From positions 1 through 64,000 of the forward strand of contig SUYI01000009.1 of NCBI GenBank assembly GCA_015060485.1: 64,000 bases of DNA, given 5' to 3'. The notes beneath the pieces are model-generated. The model did no database searches. It was not told where the DNA came from and saw only the letters and a program-made list of their open reading frames with translations. The translations under genes and the position numbers were made by a program. Shown here piece after piece: positions 38,401-48,162 of this stretch; the first letter of the stretch is position 1, and every line of letters begins with the position of its first letter. This DNA is from Prevotella sp. Lineage in GTDB: Bacteria > Bacteroidota > Bacteroidia > Bacteroidales > Bacteroidaceae.

Positions 38401-39336
38401 ATGAGTACGCTGAATTTTGCCGAGAAGCCAGTACAGGTGCTGACTCTCGAGGAACTGGAAAGAAGCTATCACGAGAACTTGCCGACGGGTCAGCCCGTCG
38501 GCGGTATCTACCACTTCGAACTGATAGGGCAGGTGCTGGAGGCTTTTGAACGCCGCAGTCTGAAGCCGGTGGTGCAGGAAATCTTTGCTGCCGCCAACCG
38601 CGACTCGAAACGTCCGGGTGTGACGCTGCTGCCACAGCTGGAGGAGAAGTATGGTGAGCGTGCCGTCGAGGCGCATCTGCTGCGAAGGGTGTATGCCAAC
38701 ATCGAGATCCGAAGCGACGAAACGGATGACTTGGTGACGTGCCTGGCGGTGGCGTACCATCAGAAGGGCATCCAACTGGGTATCGGACCAATGGTGAAGG
38801 TGTGCCACAACCAGACTATTCTGGGGGCGCAGGATGTGGTGAGCAACTATGCATGCTGGGGAGCCTACCCCCAGCCCCTCCCAAAGGGAAGGGGAGATAG
38901 GATGACAGTAGAAGATGTGCTGGCGAGGGCGCAGCAGTGGGCTGATGACTACGAGCCATTCCAGAAGATTCGCCGTGAGCGCATGGGTGCCCTGAAGTCG
39001 GCACAGATGAATCGCGACGATATGCTGAGGCTGATAGGCATCTTGGTGGAGAAGCGCATCCTGCACGATACGCAGAACGACGTGTTGCGCGTGGCGCAGA
39101 CTTATCCGCTGAACTCGAGCCAGATCAACGAAACGGCAGAGAACTTATTAGCTTTGTTTACTAATAGGGGACAGTCCCCCAGTACTTCGCACAGCGGGGA
39201 CAGTCCCCAGCCAGTCAGTTATTGGGATGCTTACCAGCAGCTGAACACGGTGCTGAAACCTGCAAGGATGGATATTCCACAGGTGCTGCCGCAGAGCCTG
39301 GCGCTGTTTGAGTGTCTGACGGAAATGATTAAATAA
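38401..39336 (+). CDS. Phage/plasmid-like protein with DUF932/DUF3871-like features
   Basis: VGGIYHFELIGQVLEAFE..., HNQTILGAQDVVSNY; contains two in-frame repeat insertions. Confidence 0.55.
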   Translation: MSTLNFAEKPVQVLTLEELERSYHENLPTGQPVGGIYHFELIGQVLEAFERRSLKPVVQEIFAAANRDSKRPGVTLLPQLEEKYGERAVEAHLLRRVYANIEIRSDETDDLVTCLAVAYHQKGIQLGIGPMVKVCHNQTILGAQDVVSNYACWGAYPQPLPKGRGDRMTVEDVLARAQQWADDYEPFQKIRRERMGALKSAQMNRDDMLRLIGILVEKRILHDTQNDVLRVAQTYPLNSSQINETAENLLALFTNRGQSPSTSHSGDSPQPVSYWDAYQQLNTVLKPARMDIPQVLPQSLALFECLTEMIK

Positions 39337-39353
39337 GGAATACGAACATAAGG

Positions 39354-39908
39354 ATGACGCTGGAATTTTTAGAACTTTTAGAAGAAATGAAAAAGACAGA
39401 TGAAAAAAAAGTTCAGGAGCAGAATACTGAGGCACAGTCCTCAGTCGCTCCCCGCAGGAAACTGCAGAAGTCGTTTAAGTCGAACACCCGCATCTATGAT
39501 GACGGTTCGATTGAGGTGGATCCACAGGCTCAGGGCGAGCCCAGTCAGAAGGATGTGAAGAAGGTGGGTAAGTCGAAACGGTATGTGACTAACGGCAAGA
39601 ACCCGCTGACTTGCATTGAGATGAAGTGTTCTGAGGATGTGCAGGACAAGGCTGCCTTCTTCCACAAGGAGTTGGCAAAGCTGACTAAGGACATCCAGAT
39701 TGAGGAGCCGCAGATGCCCGACGGGGAATATCTGCTGAACGACGAGAATGTGAAAGTGCATTTATCGGCAAAAGACAGAAAAGTTACTGTCTGGCTAAAA
39801 TTTGCATCAGAAGGATTTATGGACATAAGGAAAGAGTTTTACCAGTTAAGCAGTAAAGTTGAGAAATGTTTTGCTTTCAACGAAGCTTTGGTTTGCCAAC
39901 TGAAGTAG
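39354..39908 (+). CDS. Hypothetical protein
   Basis: 184-aa ORF in the same operon; overlaps the primase-helicase start. Confidence 0.55.
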   Translation: MTLEFLELLEEMKKTDEKKVQEQNTEAQSSVAPRRKLQKSFKSNTRIYDDGSIEVDPQAQGEPSQKDVKKVGKSKRYVTNGKNPLTCIEMKCSEDVQDKAAFFHKELAKLTKDIQIEEPQMPDGEYLLNDENVKVHLSAKDRKVTVWLKFASEGFMDIRKEFYQLSSKVEKCFAFNEALVCQLK

Positions 39909-42373
39909 TATCTCTGGAACAGTTTCGGGCGCTGATTACGGCGCCTGAAACTATCAGAAAAGTAAAAGAGGCCCGCGAAGCACTGGATTGTGGTGACAGG
40001 AAGACCTATGATGCCAAGAAGAAGGGTTTGCCTTTTGTTATTTTCATCGCTACCTACGACGAGAGCGAAAAGGAGTTTGAGGATAAGGATACTGGCGAGA
40101 AGACGAAGAAACTGGGGCGTTGGCGTAACCAGAAGTACTGCAGGCTGAATGGTTTGTGCGTGATAGACTTTGACCATGTGGACAGCCTCACCCCCGACCC
40201 CTCTCCAAAGGGCGAGGGGAGTAAAAAGACCGTGAGGGAGATATGGGATGAAGCCTATGCACGATTGTCTGACGAAGACAGGGCCCGTGTGCTTTTTGTG
40301 TTCGTAACGCCAAGTGGTCATGGATTGAAGGTTGTGTTTATCGCTGATGCAGCTGTGGGCAACCTGATAGACAACCAGAAGGCGTTTTCTCTGAAGCTGG
40401 GTTTGAACCCGGACGAAGCCTGTAAGGATGCATCTAGAGGTGCGTTCCTGACTACGAGTGATGACATTATTTTTATTGATGAAGAAAGACTGATCAATTA
40501 TGAAAGTGAAGATTTTGGTAAGAAGTATGATGCTGAATATCATGCTGGTCATAGTGCTCCTACTCAGACTGCTGCTGTGGCCGGTCAGAAAGCTGGACAA
40601 GGGACTGAGGCTGTCGGGACAGTGGATGCTCAGGAAGTGGTGACTTACAACGATGTGCCCATCGCGAAGATTATCGAGGCGTGGCTGGAGGGTGTCAATC
40701 TGGACAAGAACCGCCATAACACGCTGACGGAGTTGGCAAGCCACCTGCGCTATCTGATTGGTAGGAATGCGAAGAAGATTACCGAGGTGGTGATGACGCT
40801 GCAGTGGGTTCAGGACCTTGCGACAGAAGGTGAGGATGTGGCAGGTACGGTCAGTTCCGTCATGGGTTGGCGATATACGGAAAAGAAGCCGCCAAAGCTT
40901 CGTGAGGCATTGGAAAAGGCTGGGGCTTTGACTATTACTAATACGGGACAGTCCCCCAGTGCTGCAAGCAGCACAGATGGGACAGTCCCGGGGGCTGGCG
41001 CCGCGGATGTTTACGACGTGCTGCCGCTGGACAAGTGGGCTGAGGAACTGCAGGAGATGGCGGAGTATTATCCCTGTCTGAAGCAGCTGTTTCTGAATGT
41101 GCATCCGCACAAGCTGCCTGCGGTGTGGTTCTCAAGTGCGGCATTGTTCGGTACGCTGATGACCAGGGCGTGGTATTATTTCTGGTACGAGCCGGAGATT
41201 GTCAGAAGGCTGAACTACAGCATCTTCATCATCGGCGACCCGGGATCCGGCAAGAACATGGTGGAGAAGTTCTACAAGAAGATTGCCGACCCGATGATTC
41301 AGGCAGACCAGTGCCTGGTGGATGCCGTGAACCGCTACAAGGAAGGCCGCACGGAACGAACCACCTCGTCGAAGGCTCAGAAGGGTGACGCACTGAAACG
41401 CCCCGAGGTGGGCATCCGCGTGCACCCAGCCCGTACGGCAACGGGTGAGTTCATCCGGCACATGCGGGCTGCCGTGGAAACCGTTCAGGGAGAGCGTCTG
41501 AACCTGCACATGTTCTCGTTCGATGCCGAGCTGGACAATGTCACCAAGCAGAACAAGGGCGGCGACTGGAAGGACCGCGAAATACTGGAACTGAAAGCCT
41601 TCCACAACGAGCAGGATGGTCAGATGTATGCCAACCAAGAGTCGGTGACGGGCATGTTCAACATCTTCTGGAACTTCATCTACACCGGTACGCCGTATGC
41701 CCTGCACCGCAAGGTGAACCAGCGGAATTTCGGTACGGGTATGTCGACGCGACTGGCCGTAATACCGCTGCCTGACAAGGGTGTGGCAAAGCGCCGTCAG
41801 CAGGTAGACCCGTCAGCCAACGAGACGCTGCGCACGTGGGCTTACCGTCTGGATAAAGTCGAGGGCGAGCTGCCCATTGAGCCGCTGAATGACGAGACCT
41901 ACGACTGGCAGTCGGCACGTCTGGAAATCGCCGAGTTCAATGGCGACAAGGGTGACAAGATGCTGCTGAAGCGTATTCCTTACTACGGTATCGGCATCTC
42001 GCTGCCGTTCATCCTGATGCGTCATTGGGACGAGTGGCAGGAGTCGAAAACGCTGACGATGGACGATAGGGACAAGCGCCTCTGTCGCCTGGCGATGGAA
42101 ATCCAGTACAAATGCCAGCAGTTCTTCTTTGGCGAGATGGCGTACAACTACTTTGCCGACCAGAACAAGGAATTCGTGCAGCGCCGCCGCACCACCCGTT
42201 ACGACGAGTGTTTCCGCAAGTTACCCGACGAGTTCAAGACGCAGCAGTTTATGGAGGTTTTCGGTTGTTCGCAGCCTACGGCCTCTCGCAGCATCCTGCG
42301 TTTGCTGGAGGATGGCATTGTAGAGCGCGTACAGCATGGACTCTACCGAAAGGTATTGCAGGAACTGCCGTAA
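39866..42373 (+). CDS. VirE_N/BT4734-like primase-helicase
   Basis: N-term BT4734-like (FVFVTPSGHGLKVVFIADA), Walker A GDPGSGKN, HTH-like C-term. Confidence 0.75.
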   Translation: MFCFQRSFGLPTEVVSLEQFRALITAPETIRKVKEAREALDCGDRKTYDAKKKGLPFVIFIATYDESEKEFEDKDTGEKTKKLGRWRNQKYCRLNGLCVIDFDHVDSLTPDPSPKGEGSKKTVREIWDEAYARLSDEDRARVLFVFVTPSGHGLKVVFIADAAVGNLIDNQKAFSLKLGLNPDEACKDASRGAFLTTSDDIIFIDEERLINYESEDFGKKYDAEYHAGHSAPTQTAAVAGQKAGQGTEAVGTVDAQEVVTYNDVPIAKIIEAWLEGVNLDKNRHNTLTELASHLRYLIGRNAKKITEVVMTLQWVQDLATEGEDVAGTVSSVMGWRYTEKKPPKLREALEKAGALTITNTGQSPSAASSTDGTVPGAGAADVYDVLPLDKWAEELQEMAEYYPCLKQLFLNVHPHKLPAVWFSSAALFGTLMTRAWYYFWYEPEIVRRLNYSIFIIGDPGSGKNMVEKFYKKIADPMIQADQCLVDAVNRYKEGRTERTTSSKAQKGDALKRPEVGIRVHPARTATGEFIRHMRAAVETVQGERLNLHMFSFDAELDNVTKQNKGGDWKDREILELKAFHNEQDGQMYANQESVTGMFNIFWNFIYTGTPYALHRKVNQRNFGTGMSTRLAVIPLPDKGVAKRRQQVDPSANETLRTWAYRLDKVEGELPIEPLNDETYDWQSARLEIAEFNGDKGDKMLLKRIPYYGIGISLPFILMRHWDEWQESKTLTMDDRDKRLCRLAMEIQYKCQQFFFGEMAYNYFADQNKEFVQRRRTTRYDECFRKLPDEFKTQQFMEVFGCSQPTASRSILRLLEDGIVERVQHGLYRKVLQELP

Positions 42374-42393
42374 AGTATTGACTTCGTCGAAAT

Positions 42394-42505
42394 ATTCAAA
42401 TATTGACTTTGTCGATATTTGTCTGCATTCAACAATGCTCATGCCAGCATGGCATTGTATTCATTTATTCAAATATTCATTTATTCAATTATGACAGGAA
42501 GGTTT
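42394..42505 (+). repeat. Right outward-facing terminal-repeat-like sequence
   Basis: attcaaatattgactttgtcgatattt...aattatgacaggaaggttt; inverted relative to 26095-26278. Confidence 0.7.
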
Positions 42506-42551
42506 CAACGAGATTTAAGAATTTAACTATTTAACTATTTAAGCAAGAACT

Positions 42552-43034
42552 ATGAACGTAGAAATTAACAAGGATGTCAAACTCTCCCAGCATTTTACGC
42601 TGGGGGAGCTTTGCAAGACAAGCGTAAAGACGGCGGATGGAAATATTCCGAGTCATGTGCATATTGAGAACTTGAAGCGAGTCTGCGGATGGCTGGAGGG
42701 GTTGCGGTTGCGATGCAACCTAAATAAAAAAGAAAAAATAAAAAATAAAGATGAGCCGATAATTATTAACAGCGGGTATAGGAGTCCGGAGGTGAATGAG
42801 GCTGTGGGCGGAGCGACGGGGAGCAATCACCTGACGGGGTGTGCGGTGGATATACGGTGCAAGGGGATAGAGCAGGCGATACGCTATGCGTTTATACTCT
42901 TAGACATCAGCGAGGAGAGTGGAGAGCCCTTTGATGAGCTGCTGATAGAGAAAAGCTCCAAAAGCATTTGGGTGCACTTTGCCGTAAGGCCAGGCGAAAA
43001 TCGACACAAGGTCGATTTTCTAAATAAAAAATAA
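42552..43034 (+). CDS. Peptidase M15-like protein (D-Ala-D-Ala carboxypeptidase type)
   Basis: IIINSGYRSPEVNEAVGGATGSNHLTGCAVDIRCKG. Confidence 0.8.
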   Translation: MNVEINKDVKLSQHFTLGELCKTSVKTADGNIPSHVHIENLKRVCGWLEGLRLRCNLNKKEKIKNKDEPIIINSGYRSPEVNEAVGGATGSNHLTGCAVDIRCKGIEQAIRYAFILLDISEESGEPFDELLIEKSSKSIWVHFAVRPGENRHKVDFLNKK

Positions 43035-43090
43035 GAAATAAAAAATAAAGGCTGTTGCGTTGCAACCTAAATAAAAAATAAGAAATAAAA

Positions 43091-43133
43091 AATAATAAAA
43101 TTCGGGCTGATTTATGGTCAGTCCGATTTTTTT
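43091..43133 (+). terminator. Intrinsic terminator
   Basis: TCGGGCTGA tttatgg TCAGTCCGA TTTTTTT. Confidence 0.7.
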
Positions 43134-43171
43134 ATGTATTTTTGCAAGTTGAATAAAAACTGCATAAAGAA

Positions 43172-45409
43172 ATGACAATGAAAAAACTGACGACGATATG
43201 TGTGGTGATGCTGGTGGGTGTGGCGTCGGTGTGGGCAAAGCCTGCGCTGAAGCGGCCTGTCAACATAGTGCAACCCGATGGTACGACGGTGACGCTGATG
43301 CTGCACGGTGACGAATACCGGAGCTTTACGACGACGGTGGACGGATATACGGTGGTGAAGGGCGAGGACGGATACTACCGCTATGCCCAGCGGACAGCCG
43401 AGGGACGGCTGGCGGCAACAAGCCACATAGCACGCAACGAGGCCCAGCGCACGGCAGAGGAACGGGCATTCCTGACGACCTGCAAGAAAATGCAGGCAGC
43501 GCGGATGAGTGCGGGCAGCCTGCGCATGAAGCAGCGCGCGGCAGCAATGGTGAGTCCCCTGTATGGCAGCGACGCAGCCAGTCGCCGTGCGGCCAACATC
43601 TGGCCCCGCATCAACTACGAGAAATTCAAGGGCTTGGTGGTGCTGGTGAACTGGAACGACTGCCAGTTTAAGCTGGGCGACGAGGCGAGGAATTTCTACC
43701 AGCGGATGACGAGCGAGAAGAACCTGAAGGACGACTCGAAGCAATACTACCCCGTGGACGTAGAGGGCAGCGCACGCGACTACTTCCGCGACAACTCGAT
43801 GGGGGTGTTCGACCCGACATTCGACGTGGTGGGACCGGTGACCATCGACTATTCGTGTAAATATCCCAGTCCGAAGGACAAGGACGGCGTGGTGGATGAG
43901 AAATTCGAGGAGCGCATCTACAAGATCCTGAAGGCCGTGCTGGACAGTGTGGACACGCAGGTGGACTTCAGCAACTACGACCTGGACCAGAACGGCGTGA
44001 TAGACATGGTGTACATGGTGTTTGCCGGCTACGGCAGCTATGTGCAGGGCAACGATGTGGGCTACATGTGGCCCCACGCCAACGACTTCTCGGACATACC
44101 CTCGTGGTGGTCGGGCATCGGCACGTATGACGGCAAGCGGTTCGGCCGCTATGCATGCGGTGTGGAGTTCCAAGATTACGAATCGGAAAAGGCGCAGCAC
44201 CAGTATTTCGACGGCATCGGCACGATGTGTCACGAATTCAGCCATGTGCTGGGACTGGCCGACCACTACGATGCGAACTACGAGGAGGACGGCCTGAGCA
44301 CGACGCCGGAACTATGGGACGTGATGGACATGGGCGCTGACAATAACTACGGACTGACGCCAGTGGGATACAGTGCCTTCGAACGCCACGTGCTGGGATT
44401 CTGTGAGCCGACGGAGCTGACGGAGCCGGGATTGTACAGCCTGGAGCCGCTGCTGACGACGAACCAGGCATTCCTGCTGAAGACGGGTACGAAGGACGAC
44501 GACTTCTATCTGGAGTACCGCAAGCGGACGGGCTGGGACCGATTCCTGCCCGGCGAAGGACTGGTGGTGTGGCGTGCAGAGACGTCGGACGCCACCGTGT
44601 GGCAGACGAACATGGTGAACACCAACCCTGAGCACAACCATCTGGTGATGGTGTGCAACGCCCCGCAGGGCGGCAAGTATATCGACCTGACGCCCGACAC
44701 GGACCCCGCACTGAGGTCGTGGGCTGGCGAGCCCGCCGTGATGGGACTGTATGACATCAATATAGACGTGGGTGCGGTGACCTTCGAGGCTGGCAACGAC
44801 CTGTATCCGTCGGTGCTGGAGGACTTCGAGGACCTGCCGCTGACCACTGCCGATGCCACCGGACTGAAAGGCAAGCTGACCACGTGGACGCTGGAGAATG
44901 CCACCGTGGAGGAGCCTGTCGACAACATGGGCAACGGACAGCGTGTGGTGAAGATGGGCCACCTGAGCAAGGTGACGTCGGACAACCTGCAGGGCCAGAC
45001 GCTGCGTACGCTGGACTTCACCGTGCGGAACGGCGGTGCACAGGTGCGCTTCGCCCTGCGCGGCAGCACGAACGGCACAGACTGGACGGTGCTGCCCACC
45101 GTAGGCGGCAAGGCCCAGGCGACAACAATTAACAAGAATGCCTCGAAGACGTTCCACTACCGCAGCATCCAATACCCGTACATCCAGTTTATGATGTCGT
45201 GTCAGGAAAAAGGCAAGGAGAGCACGTCGGCGTGCTATCTGGACGATGTGGCCTACTGCCTGCTGGAACCGGTGCCGACAGCGGTGAACACCATCGCTGC
45301 GGAGCGCCGCCCGACGGACGGTGCAACGTATAACCTGGCCGGACAGCGCGTGGACAGCCGGTATAAGGGACTGGTGATCAAGAACGGAAAGGTTGTTGTC
45401 AAGAGGTAA
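43172..45409 (+). CDS. Secreted M6-family metalloprotease
   Basis: Signal peptide; GTMCHEFSHVLGLADHYD; terminal YNLAGQRVDSRYKGLVIKNGKVVVKR. Confidence 0.85.
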   Translation: MTMKKLTTICVVMLVGVASVWAKPALKRPVNIVQPDGTTVTLMLHGDEYRSFTTTVDGYTVVKGEDGYYRYAQRTAEGRLAATSHIARNEAQRTAEERAFLTTCKKMQAARMSAGSLRMKQRAAAMVSPLYGSDAASRRAANIWPRINYEKFKGLVVLVNWNDCQFKLGDEARNFYQRMTSEKNLKDDSKQYYPVDVEGSARDYFRDNSMGVFDPTFDVVGPVTIDYSCKYPSPKDKDGVVDEKFEERIYKILKAVLDSVDTQVDFSNYDLDQNGVIDMVYMVFAGYGSYVQGNDVGYMWPHANDFSDIPSWWSGIGTYDGKRFGRYACGVEFQDYESEKAQHQYFDGIGTMCHEFSHVLGLADHYDANYEEDGLSTTPELWDVMDMGADNNYGLTPVGYSAFERHVLGFCEPTELTEPGLYSLEPLLTTNQAFLLKTGTKDDDFYLEYRKRTGWDRFLPGEGLVVWRAETSDATVWQTNMVNTNPEHNHLVMVCNAPQGGKYIDLTPDTDPALRSWAGEPAVMGLYDINIDVGAVTFEAGNDLYPSVLEDFEDLPLTTADATGLKGKLTTWTLENATVEEPVDNMGNGQRVVKMGHLSKVTSDNLQGQTLRTLDFTVRNGGAQVRFALRGSTNGTDWTVLPTVGGKAQATTINKNASKTFHYRSIQYPYIQFMMSCQEKGKESTSACYLDDVAYCLLEPVPTAVNTIAAERRPTDGATYNLAGQRVDSRYKGLVIKNGKVVVKR

Positions 45410-45465
45410 GTGGAAAGAGGTGAGAGGTAAGAGAATAGAAACGAAATAATAACTTAAATAACCGA

Positions 45466-48027
45466 ATGAACAAAAGAATTTTCCTGATTTTGACGGCGGT
45501 GTGGGTGCTCTGTGTGGGTATGACGAACGCCGTGCCAGCGCACCCTGGCACTGTGAAGGTGCAACAGCCCGACGGCACGACGGTGACACTGCGGCTGGTG
45601 GGCGACGAGTGGCGCCACATGCAGACCACCGTCGACGGCTATACGGTGGTGAAGAACACCCGCGGATACTATGTGTATGCCGAGAAGCGGAACGGAAAGC
45701 TGCAGGCTACGGCACAGGTGGCCCACGACGCGAGCGAGCGCTCGGCGAAGGAGCAGGCATTCCTGGCTGATGTGAAAAAATACCAGGCTGCGGACATGGA
45801 CGAGCAGACGGTCCTGATGCGGCAGCGCGTGCAGGAACTCCAGCAGGAGACGCTGGCCCGCCGTGCACAGGGAAACCGCGCCACCGACTACGGCAAGTTC
45901 AAGGGACTGATTATCCTCATTGAGTTCAACGACAAGAGTTTTTCGCGCGACGACTATCAGGAGATCATTACCGACATGGTGAACAAGGAAGGCTACACGG
46001 GCTACGACTACCAGCAGTTTACGGGCAGCGTGCGCGACTACTTCTCGGACAACTCCGACGGCAAGTTCCAGCCGCAGTTCGACATCGCAGGTCCGTATAA
46101 GGTGGACTACAGCCAGTATGACTGCCCCATCAAGGGCGAAAACAAGTGCATGGACATCCTGATGGCTGCCATTGACTCGGCCGACGTGGTGGGCGGCATC
46201 AATTTCAAGAACTACGACGGCGACGGCGACGGCTATGTGGACCTGGTGTACTTCATCGTGGCTGGCAACGGTGCCAACTATGTCGGCAACGACGAGAACC
46301 TGTGGTGGCCCCACCGCAGCTACATCTATGACCCCAAGACCTGGTCGTGGATCAGTAAGGACGGCGTCTATCTGCGCGACTACGCCAGTTCGGTGGAGTT
46401 GATGGGTTTAGTCTCACAGCCCAAGAGCGTCAAGCTGGACGGCATTGGCACCATCTGCCATGAGTTCAGCCACGTGCTGGGACTGCCCGACTTCTACGAC
46501 AGCGACTACGCAGAGAGTGGGGGAGAGAGCGTCACGCCCGGCGTCTGGTCGGTGATGGATGCAGGCTGTTATATGAACGATGCCCGCACCCCCGTGGGCT
46601 ATTCGCTGTACGAACGCTATTCGGTGCGCTTCTGCGACGCTCCGGAGGTGATTAACGGCGAGGGCAGCTACACGCTGGACCCGCTGCACAGCAGCTTCAA
46701 GGGCTATCGCATCAACACGCCTGTGACCAACGAATACTTCCTGCTGGAGAACCGCCAGAAGAATGCCTTCAAGTGGGATGCCTATCTGCCCGCCAGCGGT
46801 ATGCTGGTGCACCGTGTGGACAGGACGAAAAACGGCGTATGGACCAGTAATAAGGTGAACGCCAATCCGGAGCACAACTACTACGAGGTGGTGTGGGCCA
46901 ACGGCAAGGATAATGCCCACTCGACGGGCGACGTGTTCCCCGGTTCCCAGGGTGTGCGTACGCTGAACAACGCCACGTCGCCTGCCAACCTGAAGAGTTG
47001 GGCCGGCAAGGACACGGAGTGGGGACTGAAGAACATCTACATGCTGGCAGGACAGGTGACCTTCGACGTGGAGAATACGTACATCCTGAGGGAACTGGCA
47101 CTGCCCGAAGCGGACACCGTCGGCGTGGGGCTGAGGAGTCGGCTGAAGGCTGTCATCACCCCCGAGTATGCGCACTATGAGCTGACGTGGGCGTCGAGCA
47201 ACGACGAGGTGGCTACCATCGACGAGCAAGGCCGTGTGACGGGTGTCAAGGCCGGCACGTGTACCATCAGCGTCACCAGCGACAACGGCCTGCTGGCCAC
47301 GTGTAAGCTGACGGTGCAGGAGGTGGAAATTGCGGGCGTCGACGAATTCCTGCAGAAGGAAGTCGACGCAGAGGTGGCATTGAAGCTGGACGGTGCCCAG
47401 GTGGTGTATGCCGTCAGCACCAGCGACGAGGCCTATGTGCGTGACGCCAAGGGCAGCATCATGCTGAAGAATACCGGTCTGGAGCTGAAGACCAACGACG
47501 TGCTGGACGGCTTCATCTATGCCAAGGTGGGCCAGGAGAACAAGATGATGCAGGCTTTGGGCATTGCCGGCAAGACCGACGACGCCGGACTGGAGCGTAC
47601 TGAGGGCGAAGCTGCCGAGCCCCGTGAGGTGACGCTGGAGAACCTGACGGAGAAGGACTACAGCGACCTGGTGTTGGTGAAGGCCGTGAAGTTTGTGAAG
47701 GAAACCAACGTCTGGGCAGTCAGTGGCGACAAGCGAGCCCGTGTGTATAACAAGTTCCGCAACAAGGGCATCAAGGTGCCCACGAATTATGACGGCCACT
47801 ATTTCGACGTGACGGCTATCTATGGTACCGGCGTGGTGGACGGTGAAGTGGTGGACGAGCTGTATATGACGGCGTCGCCCGTCGAGGTGGATGCCCCCAC
47901 GGGAATCCGTACGGTGACCTTCGACGACGGTGCGGAGGGACCGCTGTACAACCTGCATGGACAGCGCGTCGACAGCAGCCACCGCGGACTGGTGATCAGC
48001 AAGGGCCGCGTGGTGCTGAATAAGTGA
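45466..48027 (+). CDS. Secreted M6-family metalloprotease with BIG2-like domain
   Basis: GTICHEFSHVLGLPDFYD; LTWASSNDEVATIDEQGRVTGVKAGTCTISV; terminal YNLHGQRVDSSHRGLVISKGRVVLNK. Confidence 0.85.
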   Translation: MNKRIFLILTAVWVLCVGMTNAVPAHPGTVKVQQPDGTTVTLRLVGDEWRHMQTTVDGYTVVKNTRGYYVYAEKRNGKLQATAQVAHDASERSAKEQAFLADVKKYQAADMDEQTVLMRQRVQELQQETLARRAQGNRATDYGKFKGLIILIEFNDKSFSRDDYQEIITDMVNKEGYTGYDYQQFTGSVRDYFSDNSDGKFQPQFDIAGPYKVDYSQYDCPIKGENKCMDILMAAIDSADVVGGINFKNYDGDGDGYVDLVYFIVAGNGANYVGNDENLWWPHRSYIYDPKTWSWISKDGVYLRDYASSVELMGLVSQPKSVKLDGIGTICHEFSHVLGLPDFYDSDYAESGGESVTPGVWSVMDAGCYMNDARTPVGYSLYERYSVRFCDAPEVINGEGSYTLDPLHSSFKGYRINTPVTNEYFLLENRQKNAFKWDAYLPASGMLVHRVDRTKNGVWTSNKVNANPEHNYYEVVWANGKDNAHSTGDVFPGSQGVRTLNNATSPANLKSWAGKDTEWGLKNIYMLAGQVTFDVENTYILRELALPEADTVGVGLRSRLKAVITPEYAHYELTWASSNDEVATIDEQGRVTGVKAGTCTISVTSDNGLLATCKLTVQEVEIAGVDEFLQKEVDAEVALKLDGAQVVYAVSTSDEAYVRDAKGSIMLKNTGLELKTNDVLDGFIYAKVGQENKMMQALGIAGKTDDAGLERTEGEAAEPREVTLENLTEKDYSDLVLVKAVKFVKETNVWAVSGDKRARVYNKFRNKGIKVPTNYDGHYFDVTAIYGTGVVDGEVVDELYMTASPVEVDAPTGIRTVTFDDGAEGPLYNLHGQRVDSSHRGLVISKGRVVLNK

Positions 48028-48063
48028 AAAAAGAATTTACGTTAACGATTTAGTAAGAAAAAG

Positions 48064-48095
48064 TGGCGAAATGTGTAGCGTTTCGCCATTTTTTT
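48064..48095 (+). terminator. Intrinsic terminator
   Basis: TGGCGAAA tgtgtagcg TTTCGCCA TTTTTTT. Confidence 0.8.
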
Positions 48096-48162
48096 ATTAA
48101 CTTTGCACCGACAAAGCTGTCAAAGACGCTAAAACAAACAAAAAAAATACGATAATAGAACA

